DNA from: CALLPQ01 sp964392325
Lineage (GTDB): Bacteria; Pseudomonadota; Alphaproteobacteria; Caulobacterales; Parvularculaceae
Assembly: GCA_964392325.1 (NCBI GenBank)
Contig: CAYMPJ010000009.1
Coordinates: 1 to 64,000 of the forward strand
Direction of reading: 5' to 3'
Length of the DNA: 64,000 nucleotides
A model generated the notes under the pieces. The model worked only from the letters and a program-made list of their open reading frames with translations, was not told where the DNA came from and made no database searches. Each line of letters starts with the position of its first letter. Positions within the stretch are counted from its first letter, which is position 1. Shown here in pieces: positions 52,733 through 60,755 of the stretch. The translations under genes were made by a program, and so were the position numbers.

Positions 52733-53662
52733 TTAAAGTGCTTCTTGAAGCTCCGGTAAAACTTTAAACAAGTCACCGACAAGGCCATAATCAGCTACCT
52801 GAAAAATGGGGGCTTCTTCATCCTTATTGATTGCAACAATGATTTTACTATCTTTCATACCAGCCAAGTGCTGGATCGCGCCGGAAATTCCCACCGCAAT
52901 ATAAAGCTCTGGGGCAACGACTTTACCGGTCTGACCAACTTGGTAATCATTGGGCACATAACCCGCGTCAACCGCAGCACGAGAAGCGCCCACCGCGGCG
53001 CCCATTTTATCGGCAATAGGGAAAATATATTGCTCAAAATTCTCGAATGATGCCAGCGCCCGGCCACCGGAAATTACAATCTTGGCAGCCGTTAACTCAG
53101 GACGATCAGACTTGGTCAGTTCTTCGTTAACAAAAGCCGAAAGATCAGACGCGTCTGCTGGACTGACCGCTTCGACACTTGCCGAACCATCATTGGCGGC
53201 AGCGGCAAAGGCTGTTGCCCGGACAGTAACCACCTTTTTGGCGTCGTTTGATTTGACTGTCTCCATCGCATTACCTGCGTAAATCGGTCTTACAAATGTA
53301 TCGGCGGAGACGACTTCGACAATCTCCGAAACCTGCATCACATCAAGCAATGCAGCTACGCGTGGCAATACATTTTTACCGGTTGTATTGGCGGATTTTA
53401 AAATCGCATCATAATCGCCCGCCACCGAAACAACCAAATTCGAAAAATTTTCTGCCAATCGGTGTTCATATTGTGCATCATCTGCGTGACGCACTTTGCG
53501 AACGCCGCTGATTTTTGCAGCTGCAGCCGCAGCACCTCCGGTACCCGAACCGGCAACCAGAATATCAACATCGCTATTAATTTCTAACGCCGCCGTCACC
53601 GTTTTGTTGGTGGATTCATCAAGGGCGCTTCCATTTAAATCTGCAATAACTAGAACAGCCAT
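52733..53662 (-). CDS. etfA: Electron transfer flavoprotein subunit alpha
   Basis: This 309-residue FAD-binding subunit of ETF accepts electrons from acyl-CoA, dimethylglycine and sarcosine dehydrogenases and passes them to ETF-ubiquinone oxidoreductase. The C-terminal FAD domain shows VISGGRALASFENFE, GASRAAVDAGYVPNDYQVGQTGKVVAPELYIAVGISGAIQHLAGMKDSKIIVAINKD and the closing PIFQVADYGLVGDLF, all canonical. It begins two bases after the etfB stop, so the pair is one operon with a perfect terminator at its end. Confidence 0.97.
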   Translation of the reverse strand: MAVLVIADLNGSALDESTNKTVTAALEINSDVDILVAGSGTGGAAAAAAKISGVRKVRHADDAQYEHRLAENFSNLVVSVAGDYDAILKSANTTGKNVLPRVAALLDVMQVSEIVEVVSADTFVRPIYAGNAMETVKSNDAKKVVTVRATAFAAAANDGSASVEAVSPADASDLSAFVNEELTKSDRPELTAAKIVISGGRALASFENFEQYIFPIADKMGAAVGASRAAVDAGYVPNDYQVGQTGKVVAPELYIAVGISGAIQHLAGMKDSKIIVAINKDEEAPIFQVADYGLVGDLFKVLPELQEAL

Positions 53663-53664
53663 TT

Positions 53665-54414
53665 CTACAGCACTCCCGCTTCATTTTTTAATTTATCAAC
53701 CAGTTCAGCAACGGTTTCAACTTTGATACCCGCTTCGCGTTTTGGTGGCTCGGAAACTTTGACGCTCTGAAGGCGCGGCGTAATATCAACGCCCAGATCA
53801 CCGACCTCTTTCACATCCAATGGTTTCTTTTTTGCCTTCATAATATTGGGAAGAGAAGCATAACGCGGTTCGTTAAGGCGTAAATCCGTTGTTACGACTG
53901 CTGGAAGGTTAATGGCAATTGTTTGTAAGCCACCGTCGATTTCACGGGTTACCTTAAGCTTATCACCGTCTTTTTCGACTTTTGAAGCAAATGTACCCTG
54001 AGCCCATCCAAGCAAGGCCGCTAACATTTGCCCGGTTTGGTTACTATCATCGTCAATTGCCTGCTTGCCGAGGATAGCCAGTTCCGGTTTCTCCTCATCA
54101 ATGATGGCTTTTAAAAGCTTGGCAACTGCCAAGGGCTCAACCGTTTCATCGGTCTTGATCAAAATGCCACGATCTGCACCCATAGCAAGAGATTGACGGA
54201 TCTGGTCTTGAGCCTTCTCCGGCCCGATTGAGACTGTAACGACTTCCGTTGCCGTGCCGGCTTCCTTCAATCGCACCGCTTCCTCAACGGCAATCTCATC
54301 AAATGGATTCATCGACATTTTAACATTGGCAAGATCAACGCCAGTTTGATCCGGTTTCACCCGGACTTTCACATTATAATCGATCACTCTTTTGACCGGT
54401 ACCAGCACTTTCAT
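53665..54414 (-). CDS. etfB: Electron transfer flavoprotein subunit beta
   Basis: This 249-residue AMP-binding subunit of ETF starts MKVLVPVKRVIDYNVKVRVK, has VKMSMNPFDEIAVEEAVRLKE, the AMP-binding region LGKQAIDDDSNQTGQMLAALL and the recognition-loop segment RYASLPNIMKAKKKPLDV. The last of these is the beta-signature whose leucine-bearing loop docks to partner dehydrogenases. Length equals the family norm. It is first in the etfBA operon, 160 bases from the HIG1-type gene transcribed in the same direction. Confidence 0.97.
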   Translation of the reverse strand: MKVLVPVKRVIDYNVKVRVKPDQTGVDLANVKMSMNPFDEIAVEEAVRLKEAGTATEVVTVSIGPEKAQDQIRQSLAMGADRGILIKTDETVEPLAVAKLLKAIIDEEKPELAILGKQAIDDDSNQTGQMLAALLGWAQGTFASKVEKDGDKLKVTREIDGGLQTIAINLPAVVTTDLRLNEPRYASLPNIMKAKKKPLDVKEVGDLGVDITPRLQSVKVSEPPKREAGIKVETVAELVDKLKNEAGVL

Positions 54415-54573
54415 TGCAAAGGCTCCTTAATTAAATAGAAATTGGAAACTAACCATAATTATCTGGTGAAATTTGGCAAAACCAAAACTTGCCGGACACT
54501 AGCGGCGCACCATTGGCATTTCAACGGCGTTCTGCATCTTTAAACATCAACAATTTATATGTTTACGATCACG

Positions 54574-54777
54574 TTAGCCGCCATTTCCAGAGAAAAACAG
54601 AAACGCCATCATAATCGCGATCGCAATCGCCTGGGCAGCAACCCGAAGACGCATCAGTTTATTGCCATTCTCCCGAGAAAATGCCCCCCCCTTGGCCATT
54701 GTAAAGATACCAGCGATCAAAATTAACGCTGTCGCGGCAAGAGCTAATGGGATTAGGAAGAATAAAATTCCGCTCAT
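54574..54777 (-). CDS. HIG1-type twin-transmembrane protein
   Basis: This 67-residue protein has two membrane helices (about 3-28 and 47-62) and a short basic loop. The loop ends in the HIG1 motif R-x-R-x3-Q within NKLMRLRVAAQ, which marks the hypoxia-induced gene 1 family; alphaproteobacterial members associate with respiratory complexes (for example cbb3 or aa3 oxidases). It lies upstream of etfBA on the same strand, a frequent arrangement in alphaproteobacteria, which fits a respiratory role. It is divergent from the VPxP-CTERM gene. Confidence 0.75.
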   Translation of the reverse strand: MSGILFFLIPLALAATALILIAGIFTMAKGGAFSRENGNKLMRLRVAAQAIAIAIMMAFLFFSGNGG

Positions 54778-55096
54778 GGGTTTGTCTTTCTGGCTTGAAT
54801 ATCTTTGTATTAGCTTTTTTTATCAACGAATGCCAGCCAAGATCAGCCTGTAATTACTAAGTGAGCCATTACGGCACACCTCGCTCTATTCTGGCCCTAC
54901 ACAAACCAAATCAATCGAAATGAGACATGCAACCATAAACCTGCTCACAGGTTCGTGATAGCTTATAAACGGCGAATTTCCTAGGTTTTTCGCGTTTTTG
55001 GCAAAGTTGGCATCCCGGTTGCAACACTCCGTTTATATTTTTTTAACCAGTCCCTTTCTCACGAGCCCTTTAAAATATTAACGGAAATTATTTATC
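54778..55096. other. Divergent region between the HIG1-type gene and the VPxP-CTERM gene
   Basis: It contains the sigma-54-type promoter listed separately. No other gene or repeat was recognised. Confidence 0.5.
55008..55024 (+). promoter_or_regulatory. Sigma-54 (-24/-12) promoter of the VPxP-CTERM gene
   Basis: TTGGCATCCCGGTTGCAA carries GG at 55009-55010 and GC at 55021-55022 with the exact ten-base spacing of sigma-54 promoters. It differs from TGGCAC-N5-TTGCA at one position. The expected transcript start is about 60 bases before the ATG at 55097. Confidence 0.6.
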
Positions 55097-55876
55097 ATGT
55101 TCTCATTTTTCAAATTTTCTTCCTCAACGGCTAATATGGTCAAAACCGGTCTTGTTGCAGGCCTCTTCGGGCTTACAGCAATGACAAACGCCAATGCGAG
55201 TGTCGTTTACACCTATAATGCCAGTTCTGCCGTTAAAGATTCTTATTCCAGATATTCTGGTGGTCACTCTCTATGGCTTCCCATTTTCTCGGAATTAACT
55301 GGTGAAGGCAGTGCCAAGAGGTTTGATTTCACTGACACAGCGACATTAACTGTAGAACATTATGGTACGGCCATTCTTACAGGGACGATCCAATCTCAAC
55401 TTGATCCGGAACTCGCATTTGATGTGGTCTTTAACTTTGAAGCTGAGTCAGACAGTTTCGGCCCTAAAAGAGAACTATCAAGTGATGCCTATATCGAAAA
55501 TGGCGGCACGATCGACACATCTCTTTTTGACTTTTTCTCTATAGAAAGTGCTTCTCTGACCGGGTTAGATTCATTGGATGGACTAAATCTCGATGTGACC
55601 CAGCGCGGCGATTATGACTTCCAGATTGGGGAAGGCGCAAGCGGCAAAAATCTAGACCTTGGTGCATCTGTTTGGTTTAATGCCATTGCAAGCAGCCTTT
55701 GTGACAATAGCTTCTGTGCTGCATTCACAACAGCTCAGATTGGAGACGTAAATATAGACCTTGAAGCGACTTCAAATCTCGAAGTTGCTCCTGTCCCCGT
55801 CCCTGGCGCAATAATCCTTTTTGCAACCGGATTAGCTGGATATGCAGGCTCTCGTCGCAAGAAAGCAAAGGCATAA
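55097..55876 (+). CDS. Secreted VPxP-CTERM (PEP-CTERM class) exosortase substrate
   Basis: This 259-residue protein has a signal peptide ending near NANAS and a beta-rich Ser/Asp-rich body (FDFTDTATLTVEHYGTAILTGTI, SFDLF-type segments). Its C-terminal sorting signal is PVPVPGAIILFATGLAGYAGSRRKKAKA: a VPxP motif, a membrane helix and an Arg/Lys cluster, as in the PEP-CTERM/VPLPA-CTERM signals cleaved by exosortases and linked to exopolysaccharide-associated surface display. No exosortase is in the window. A sigma-54 promoter stands upstream and a terminator downstream. The biochemical role of the body domain is unknown. Confidence 0.8.
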   Translation: MFSFFKFSSSTANMVKTGLVAGLFGLTAMTNANASVVYTYNASSAVKDSYSRYSGGHSLWLPIFSELTGEGSAKRFDFTDTATLTVEHYGTAILTGTIQSQLDPELAFDVVFNFEAESDSFGPKRELSSDAYIENGGTIDTSLFDFFSIESASLTGLDSLDGLNLDVTQRGDYDFQIGEGASGKNLDLGASVWFNAIASSLCDNSFCAAFTTAQIGDVNIDLEATSNLEVAPVPVPGAIILFATGLAGYAGSRRKKAKA

Positions 55877-55910
55877 GCCAAAATACGACTAACAACGAAT
55901 AAACATCATG

Positions 55911-55945
55911 AAATGGCCCTATCAACAGATGGGGTCATTTTATTT
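55911..55945 (+). terminator. Terminator of the VPxP-CTERM gene
   Basis: ATGGCCC (55913-55919) pairs with GGGTCAT (55932-55938), including one G-U pair, around a 12-nt loop. TTTTATTTT follows. The next gene is convergent. Confidence 0.7.
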
Positions 55946-55959
55946 TGCAGGTAGGGTTT

Positions 55960-57663
55960 TCATCTTAAATCCTGGCTCTGAGCAACCAGTCCGTATAGAT
56001 ATCCCTTAATATCAGCATCTGCCGGGGTCTCGATACCTATTCCTCCCTCTTCGGGTGGGGCGTCTGCCGGGGATTTCAACTCATTTAATGTAAAGTCCAT
56101 CTTAACATTATAGGTACGCCGGGCTTGATTGCGGAGATATTTCTCCGCCTCATACCAACCGCGCTTGACCTTTCCATCTTTACACGTTTCCAGTTCTACC
56201 CCTTTTGCCCCCCACCGCAATTCCGGGCAATGATAGGGATCAAAGGAGAGATCAAATAACCGTTCAGATATATGGCCGAGATCTAGCCGTACACGACTAT
56301 CGTCCGAACGGCGATAAATGAGCGTGCAATTTTCTTCTTCGCGCTCATAAACCTCCCATAGGTCCTGCTCAAGGGAGTTACCTTCATAATCAACACTGTC
56401 ATCTCCAGTGCGCACCTGTTGTACATACTTTTCTATGGCCCGGCGCAACTCAATGAAAAGCAATTTAAGACGCGCATCGCGTGATGGCGTTGAATAGGAT
56501 TCCCATGACCCATAGGTGCCATAAATATTAGGAGGGAGCTTTTTGGGGTGTGATTTTTTATGAATCCCGACCTCGACACCCCTTTGTACTGCGACACGGC
56601 GCGCGTAAAGGGTTCGACAAATTTCCTGTAGACCAGTTTTTAATTCGGTTACCGGGTTATAGCGAAACCCGGGCGCAGCTAATGAACGGCGTAGGAAATC
56701 ATTAAAATTCAGGGTTCGCTCCTGATGGACAAAATCGCCATAACGCCAATCACCAAGGGGGTGCGGTCGATTGCCATAATATTGCTCCAGCGAAAAATCC
56801 GGGATTTCAAGGTTTGAAACGCCCTGTACACGCCCGCCAATATAAGTGCCCGTTTTATCCTTACGCGCATTCTCCAAGACGACCGGCCGCCACGCCTTAA
56901 GACCGGCCCCCAATGAAGGATCCGCGCGCAGGAAATTGCTACCATACTCGCTCCTTGTGACCGTATTGTCCGGATGAGCTGCAACAATTAAAATCCTGCC
57001 ATCATCAGTGACATCATATACCAACCCCACATGACCATATATGTCATAGGCGATGGCGCCTGGCCGTACGGACTGCCTCGATAACTTTATGGAATAGAAA
57101 TCATCATGATTTTTGCCAGCCCCGTGAGCCTTACCCCCCGAAGGGTCTGTCCGGAACATGGCAGTCGAAACCGCATTGCGCAGGCTCGCAATGTAAGAGG
57201 GACCGTGGATAGGCTTTACGCCCACTGCATCACGGCGGGCAGAAACCCGATTGCCTTTGGGTGAAAATCGAGGGTCGGTTGCCCTTTTCCCTTCGTCATC
57301 AAGGAGCGGAACCATGCGTGATTGATGGGAAAATGGCAATCCATTCTTCCATGCATAATAACCACGCAATGTATAAACCATGTCCGCGCAATCGCCGATA
57401 TAAAATCTTTTATCAGTATGCCGATAGGGGTTGGCTTCATCTTCCAAACAATCAGCTAACGATCCACAAGCCGAGCGACCAATTGCCTGGACAAATGCCA
57501 TATAGCCGACTTCGTCTTTTTGATCCCAATGATCTTTAACGACTCGCCATTCGGTACCCTTATTTACCGCTGGTGGAATAGCAGAAATTTGGGCATGCCC
57601 CGGGTCAGACAGCAAATATCCCGCTATTATCAACCCTAATGAAGACAGCCCCTTCTTACGCAT
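55960..57663 (-). CDS. Secreted NlpC/P60-like papain-fold protein, function unknown
   Basis: This 567-residue protein has a signal peptide cleaved around GHA|Q (residue 24). Residues 87-107 (FYIGDCADMVYTLRGYYAW) present a nucleophile-like Cys92 at the start of a helix. Residues 201-217 (PGAIAYDIYGHVGLVYDV) present His211 in the strand context typical of NlpC/P60 and CHAP amidases (GHVGIV). Such enzymes cleave peptidoglycan peptides. The spacing of about 120 residues between Cys and His is longer than usual. The remaining 350 residues are unassigned and rich in charged and aromatic residues. An exact CtrA-type site lies about 80 bases upstream of the start. Confidence 0.55.
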   Translation of the reverse strand: MRKKGLSSLGLIIAGYLLSDPGHAQISAIPPAVNKGTEWRVVKDHWDQKDEVGYMAFVQAIGRSACGSLADCLEDEANPYRHTDKRFYIGDCADMVYTLRGYYAWKNGLPFSHQSRMVPLLDDEGKRATDPRFSPKGNRVSARRDAVGVKPIHGPSYIASLRNAVSTAMFRTDPSGGKAHGAGKNHDDFYSIKLSRQSVRPGAIAYDIYGHVGLVYDVTDDGRILIVAAHPDNTVTRSEYGSNFLRADPSLGAGLKAWRPVVLENARKDKTGTYIGGRVQGVSNLEIPDFSLEQYYGNRPHPLGDWRYGDFVHQERTLNFNDFLRRSLAAPGFRYNPVTELKTGLQEICRTLYARRVAVQRGVEVGIHKKSHPKKLPPNIYGTYGSWESYSTPSRDARLKLLFIELRRAIEKYVQQVRTGDDSVDYEGNSLEQDLWEVYEREEENCTLIYRRSDDSRVRLDLGHISERLFDLSFDPYHCPELRWGAKGVELETCKDGKVKRGWYEAEKYLRNQARRTYNVKMDFTLNELKSPADAPPEEGGIGIETPADADIKGYLYGLVAQSQDLR

Positions 57664-57741
57664 CGTCGTTTATGATCCCCTTTTGAGATATGGGCTTAAA
57701 AGTAACTCTATTAAGGACCGCCTGTCAAAACTGTTAATGTC

Positions 57742-57757
57742 TTAACGTAACCTTAAC
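57742..57757 (+). promoter_or_regulatory. CtrA-type binding site (TTAA-N7-TTAAC)
   Basis: TTAACGTAACCTTAAC is an exact consensus match between the divergent NlpC/P60-like gene (start 57663) and the stomatin gene (start 57937). It lies 79 bases from the former and 180 from the latter. Confidence 0.45.
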
Positions 57758-57936
57758 CCAAACAGAACCATGGGAAATCAGGTGTTATTTAAAAGGGATT
57801 TACCAAAAACTCGCTGTAAATCGCGAATTATTCAATAAAAACAACCTACTGTCATGATTTTATAAATTTCAAGACTGGTAAAGCCACTTTTTCGTCACAA
57901 TCTAAAAGAGAGAGCAAAAGAAGGAGGAGTATAGAA

Positions 57937-58881
57937 ATGGAAGCATTTGGAATAGTCGGAATCGTCGCACTTATACTCGCGGTGGTCTTGGGGTTTTCAA
58001 TCTTCAAGATTGTTCCCCAAGGGTTTGAATTCACCGTGGAGCGCTTTGGGCGCTATACAAAAACCCTAAAACCGGGCCTGCATATTCTCTTCCCGTTTAT
58101 TGATCAAGTCGGGCACAAGATGAATATGATGGAACAGGTACTCGATATTGCCTCTCAAGAGGTGATAACGAAAGACAATGCTATGGTGCGTACGGATGCG
58201 GTTGCGTTTATTCAGGTAATGGATGCCCCCGCAGCGGCCTATGAGGTCGCAAATTTGAACCGCGCTATCGGCAATCTGGCCATGACCAATGTTCGTACAG
58301 TGATTGGTTCGCTAGACCTTGATGAGGTTTTATCAAAACGCGATGATATTAACGAACGCCTTTTGCGTGTTATTGATGCTGCGACCCAGCCTTGGGGCAT
58401 AAAAGTAACCCGCGTGGAAATTAAAGATCTCTCCCCTCCGGGTGATATTACCGAGGCCATGGCGCGCCAGATGAAGGCAGAGCGATTGAAGCGTGCGGAT
58501 ATTCTTACCGCTGAAGGAGACCGTCAATCCGCCATCTTGCGGGCAGAGGGAGAAAAACAATCTGCTATTTTAGAAGCTGAAGGTCGCCGCGAAGCCGCCT
58601 TCCGGGATGCAGAAGCGCGCGAGAGAGAGGCCGAGGCCGAAGCCAAAGCGACCGCCATGGTAAGTGAGGCTATCGCTAAAGGGGACGTACAGGCTATCAA
58701 TTATTTTGTGGCGCAAGATTATGTCAAAGCCTTTGAAAAGCTGGCAATATCCCCGCAACAAAAAACCGTTATTGTTCCAGCCGAGCTTACAGCCCTCGCC
58801 AGCACAATTGGCGGCGTTGCAGCCCTGACGGAAAAAGCCAAAGAAAGTTATACCAATAGCGGCTCTGTACCGCGCAGTTAA
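57937..58881 (+). CDS. SPFH/Band-7 stomatin-like protein (paraslipin/QmcA type)
   Basis: This 314-residue inner-membrane scaffold protein has an N-terminal membrane segment (about 5-24) and a Band-7 domain opening KIVPQGFEFTVERFGRYTKTLKPGLHILFPFID. The conserved TNVRTVIGSLDLDEVLSKRDDINERLLRVIDAATQPWGIKVTRVEIKDLSPP follows. A long Ala/Glu coiled coil (about 190-250) then leads to the C-terminal block YFVAQDYVKAFEKLA. Members oligomerise into membrane microdomain cages and modulate proteases. AAGGAGGAG upstream of the ATG is a strong ribosome binding site. It is the first gene of a run with NfeD and a small coiled-coil protein, the standard stomatin-NfeD pairing. Confidence 0.92.
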   Translation: MEAFGIVGIVALILAVVLGFSIFKIVPQGFEFTVERFGRYTKTLKPGLHILFPFIDQVGHKMNMMEQVLDIASQEVITKDNAMVRTDAVAFIQVMDAPAAAYEVANLNRAIGNLAMTNVRTVIGSLDLDEVLSKRDDINERLLRVIDAATQPWGIKVTRVEIKDLSPPGDITEAMARQMKAERLKRADILTAEGDRQSAILRAEGEKQSAILEAEGRREAAFRDAEAREREAEAEAKATAMVSEAIAKGDVQAINYFVAQDYVKAFEKLAISPQQKTVIVPAELTALASTIGGVAALTEKAKESYTNSGSVPRS

Positions 58882-58950
58882 ACCATATCGGGTCGCCATG
58901 TCCGGGTACCGCCCGGACATCGGCAGAAATAAAAGAGGAGAAGGAAAACC

Positions 58951-59436
58951 ATGAGTCAACTGATCACCTTTTTGGAAACAATGCCCTTTTGGTACTGGTT
59001 TGTGCTGGCGGGTGCCTTGCTTCTGCTCGAAGTGACTACCGGCACAACTTATATGTTATGGCCAGCAGCTGCCGCTTTGCTTGTCGCCCTTCTCGCCATT
59101 TTTCCATTGGGCGGACTATGGCAGGCACAAATCCTCGTATTTGCAAGCCTCACCATTGTTTTAACGGTGTTGGTGGGCTCTAAAATAAAACCATGGCTCC
59201 ATCAGGCACGTGAAGATCATCAGTTGCTCAATGAGCGCGGAGCCCGTAAGATTGGCCGTAGGGTTACTGTCGATCAGAACTTTCGAAACGGTGCGGGACA
59301 GGTTCGCCTTGATGACACACTGTGGCGCGCTGAAAGCGAAAATGGTGAAGATCATAGCGCCGGTGCTAAGCTGGAGGTTAGCCGTGTTGAAGGTACCAAA
59401 TTGATCGTCCGTACAGGGTCCCAAACCGAGTCCTGA
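58951..59436 (+). CDS. NfeD family membrane protein (short form)
   Basis: This 161-residue protein has two or three membrane segments in its first 80 residues (WYWFVLAGALLLLEVTTG, AAAALLVALLAIFPL, ILVFASLTIVLTVLVG). A cytoplasmic OB-fold domain follows with the NfeD-typical core (NERGARKIGRRVTVDQNF, GAGQVRLDDTLWRAES, GAKLEVSRVEGTKLIVR). It lacks the ClpP-like serine protease part of long NfeD proteins, so it is the NfeD1b-type partner of stomatin-like proteins. AGGAGAAGGA precedes the start. It lies 69 bases after the stomatin gene. Confidence 0.88.
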   Translation: MSQLITFLETMPFWYWFVLAGALLLLEVTTGTTYMLWPAAAALLVALLAIFPLGGLWQAQILVFASLTIVLTVLVGSKIKPWLHQAREDHQLLNERGARKIGRRVTVDQNFRNGAGQVRLDDTLWRAESENGEDHSAGAKLEVSRVEGTKLIVRTGSQTES

Positions 59437-59481
59437 ATTTAACTCAGCTCACCAAGGTCGGGAAATAGTAAGGAGAAGAAC

Positions 59482-59871
59482 ATGCGAAGCTTAGGAAGTA
59501 GTTTATTTACGTTAGTCATTGCAGGAATTATTATTGTCGCTGGTATGGCAATCTTACCGCAATGGAATGTGTGGCGCGCAGAAATGCAAGGGCGTGCAGC
59601 TCTGGCGCAAGCTGAAAATGAGCGCAAAGTACAAATTGAAGAAGCCAAGGCCCGCCTTGAATCGTCAAGATTTCATGCCGAGGCCGAAGTCGAGCGCGCC
59701 AAAGGCGTAGCCGAAGCAAATCGCATCGTTGCCGAAGGGCTGGGCGGTGCAGAGGGTTATTTGCGGTATTTGTGGATTCAAAAAATTGGCGAGAACGGTC
59801 AGGATGTAATCTATATTCCAACAGAAGCGGGCATCCCGATTCTTGAAGCGGGACGCACCGTCACTCCGTAA
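59482..59871 (+). CDS. Small membrane coiled-coil protein resembling the C-terminal part of SPFH proteins
   Basis: This 129-residue protein has one N-terminal membrane helix (about 8-27) and a heptad-rich Ala/Glu/Arg coiled coil (AALAQAENERKVQIEEAKARLESSRFHAEAEVERAKGVAEANRIVAEGL). The tail is YLRYLWIQKIGENGQDVIYIPTEAGIPILEAG. The coil plus tail are like the region after a Band-7 domain, but the Band-7 core itself is absent; it is complete as a reading frame and has its own AAGGAGAAG ribosome binding site. Third in the stomatin-NfeD run, it may be a co-assembling subunit. I know of no assigned function. Confidence 0.75.
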   Translation: MRSLGSSLFTLVIAGIIIVAGMAILPQWNVWRAEMQGRAALAQAENERKVQIEEAKARLESSRFHAEAEVERAKGVAEANRIVAEGLGGAEGYLRYLWIQKIGENGQDVIYIPTEAGIPILEAGRTVTP

Positions 59872-59889
59872 CTCGCATCCCTTTAGAAC

Positions 59890-60735
59890 ATGATTGTTTT
59901 AAAAAACGAAAACTACGAGGCAGGCCTTGATACTAAAGGGGCCTGCCTCGTTTTTTTTAATAGAAGAATTGAGAATCAACACTCTCCGCCCATCTTGCGG
60001 CCCTCCCCTATTCCCATTGACGACCCTATTGATGCGGCATGCTTTCCTTGCGTCCCTTTTTTCGGGCGTATCAGTGATCCATTATTCTTTAACGATAAAT
60101 CATGGCCGCTCAGCCCAAACCATCCCGCTGTCGCCCCTGATTGCCCAATCCACGGCGATGGCTGGTTAAAGGTTTGGGATATAGAAGAGCAAAGCCATTC
60201 CCGTGTGGTGATGTCATTATCTTGCCCGGGAAATATCTCCCATAAATTACCATATCCATGGCGCGCCACACAAACGGTCTCCCTCAATGATAATCAGCTT
60301 CACACGAGATTAAGTTTAGAAAATTTTCATCACAGCACTGCTCTGATGGGATTAGGCCTTCACCCTTTTTTCCAACGAACACCTTCAACGCGATTACTGA
60401 TGAGGTGCAGGGATATTTACACACCCCCTTTTATGCCCGATCTTGAAGAAAGTAAGCTGGGGTTTAACAAAGGCGGAAAGCTACCCCTTTTTCCCGTCGA
60501 TCACAGTTTTCAACGCTGGGAGGGCAAAGCCACGATCACCGATGAAACGGGTTTGGAGATCACAATCGTCAGTGATGCCCCTTTTGTGCATCTTTATATG
60601 CCAGAGAATGAAAACTATTTCTGCCTTGAGCCGGTCTCACATTTGCCCGGTGCATTTGAAAATGATGCCATTAGGGATGATCTGTTATTAAAAACTGGCA
60701 CCACCAAAACACTGTCCATGACAATAACTGTTTGA
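59890..60735 (+). CDS. Aldose 1-epimerase (GalM) family protein
   Basis: This 281-residue protein of the galactose-mutarotase-like fold interconverts sugar anomers or related hexose derivatives. It shows CFPCVPFFGRISD (substrate-side Arg of the N/FP..GRI motif), the catalytic-His region PIHGDGWLKVWDI, LMGLGLHPFFQR (second His) and NYFCLEPVSHLPGAFE, whose Glu is the expected general base. The open frame begins at an ATG 18 bases after the previous stop without a visible Shine-Dalgarno sequence, and the first 25 codons contain a perfect terminator hairpin. Those codons (YEAGLDTKGACLVFF) fit the family's first strands, so the start is probably right. Confidence 0.8.
   Translation: MIVLKNENYEAGLDTKGACLVFFNRRIENQHSPPILRPSPIPIDDPIDAACFPCVPFFGRISDPLFFNDKSWPLSPNHPAVAPDCPIHGDGWLKVWDIEEQSHSRVVMSLSCPGNISHKLPYPWRATQTVSLNDNQLHTRLSLENFHHSTALMGLGLHPFFQRTPSTRLLMRCRDIYTPPFMPDLEESKLGFNKGGKLPLFPVDHSFQRWEGKATITDETGLEITIVSDAPFVHLYMPENENYFCLEPVSHLPGAFENDAIRDDLLLKTGTTKTLSMTITV
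59915..59958 (+). terminator. Perfect intrinsic terminator inside the 5' coding region of the aldose-epimerase gene
   Basis: ACGAGGCAGGCC (59915-59926) and GGCCTGCCTCGT (59940-59951) form a perfect 12-bp stem with a 13-nt loop, followed by eight T (59951-59958). The left side is A-rich, giving a T-rich run leftwards as well. It would end transcripts from the stomatin operon, yet it lies 25-69 bases inside the next open frame. Confidence 0.9.
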
Positions 60736-60755
60736 ATTAAAGCAGGGTATTAACA

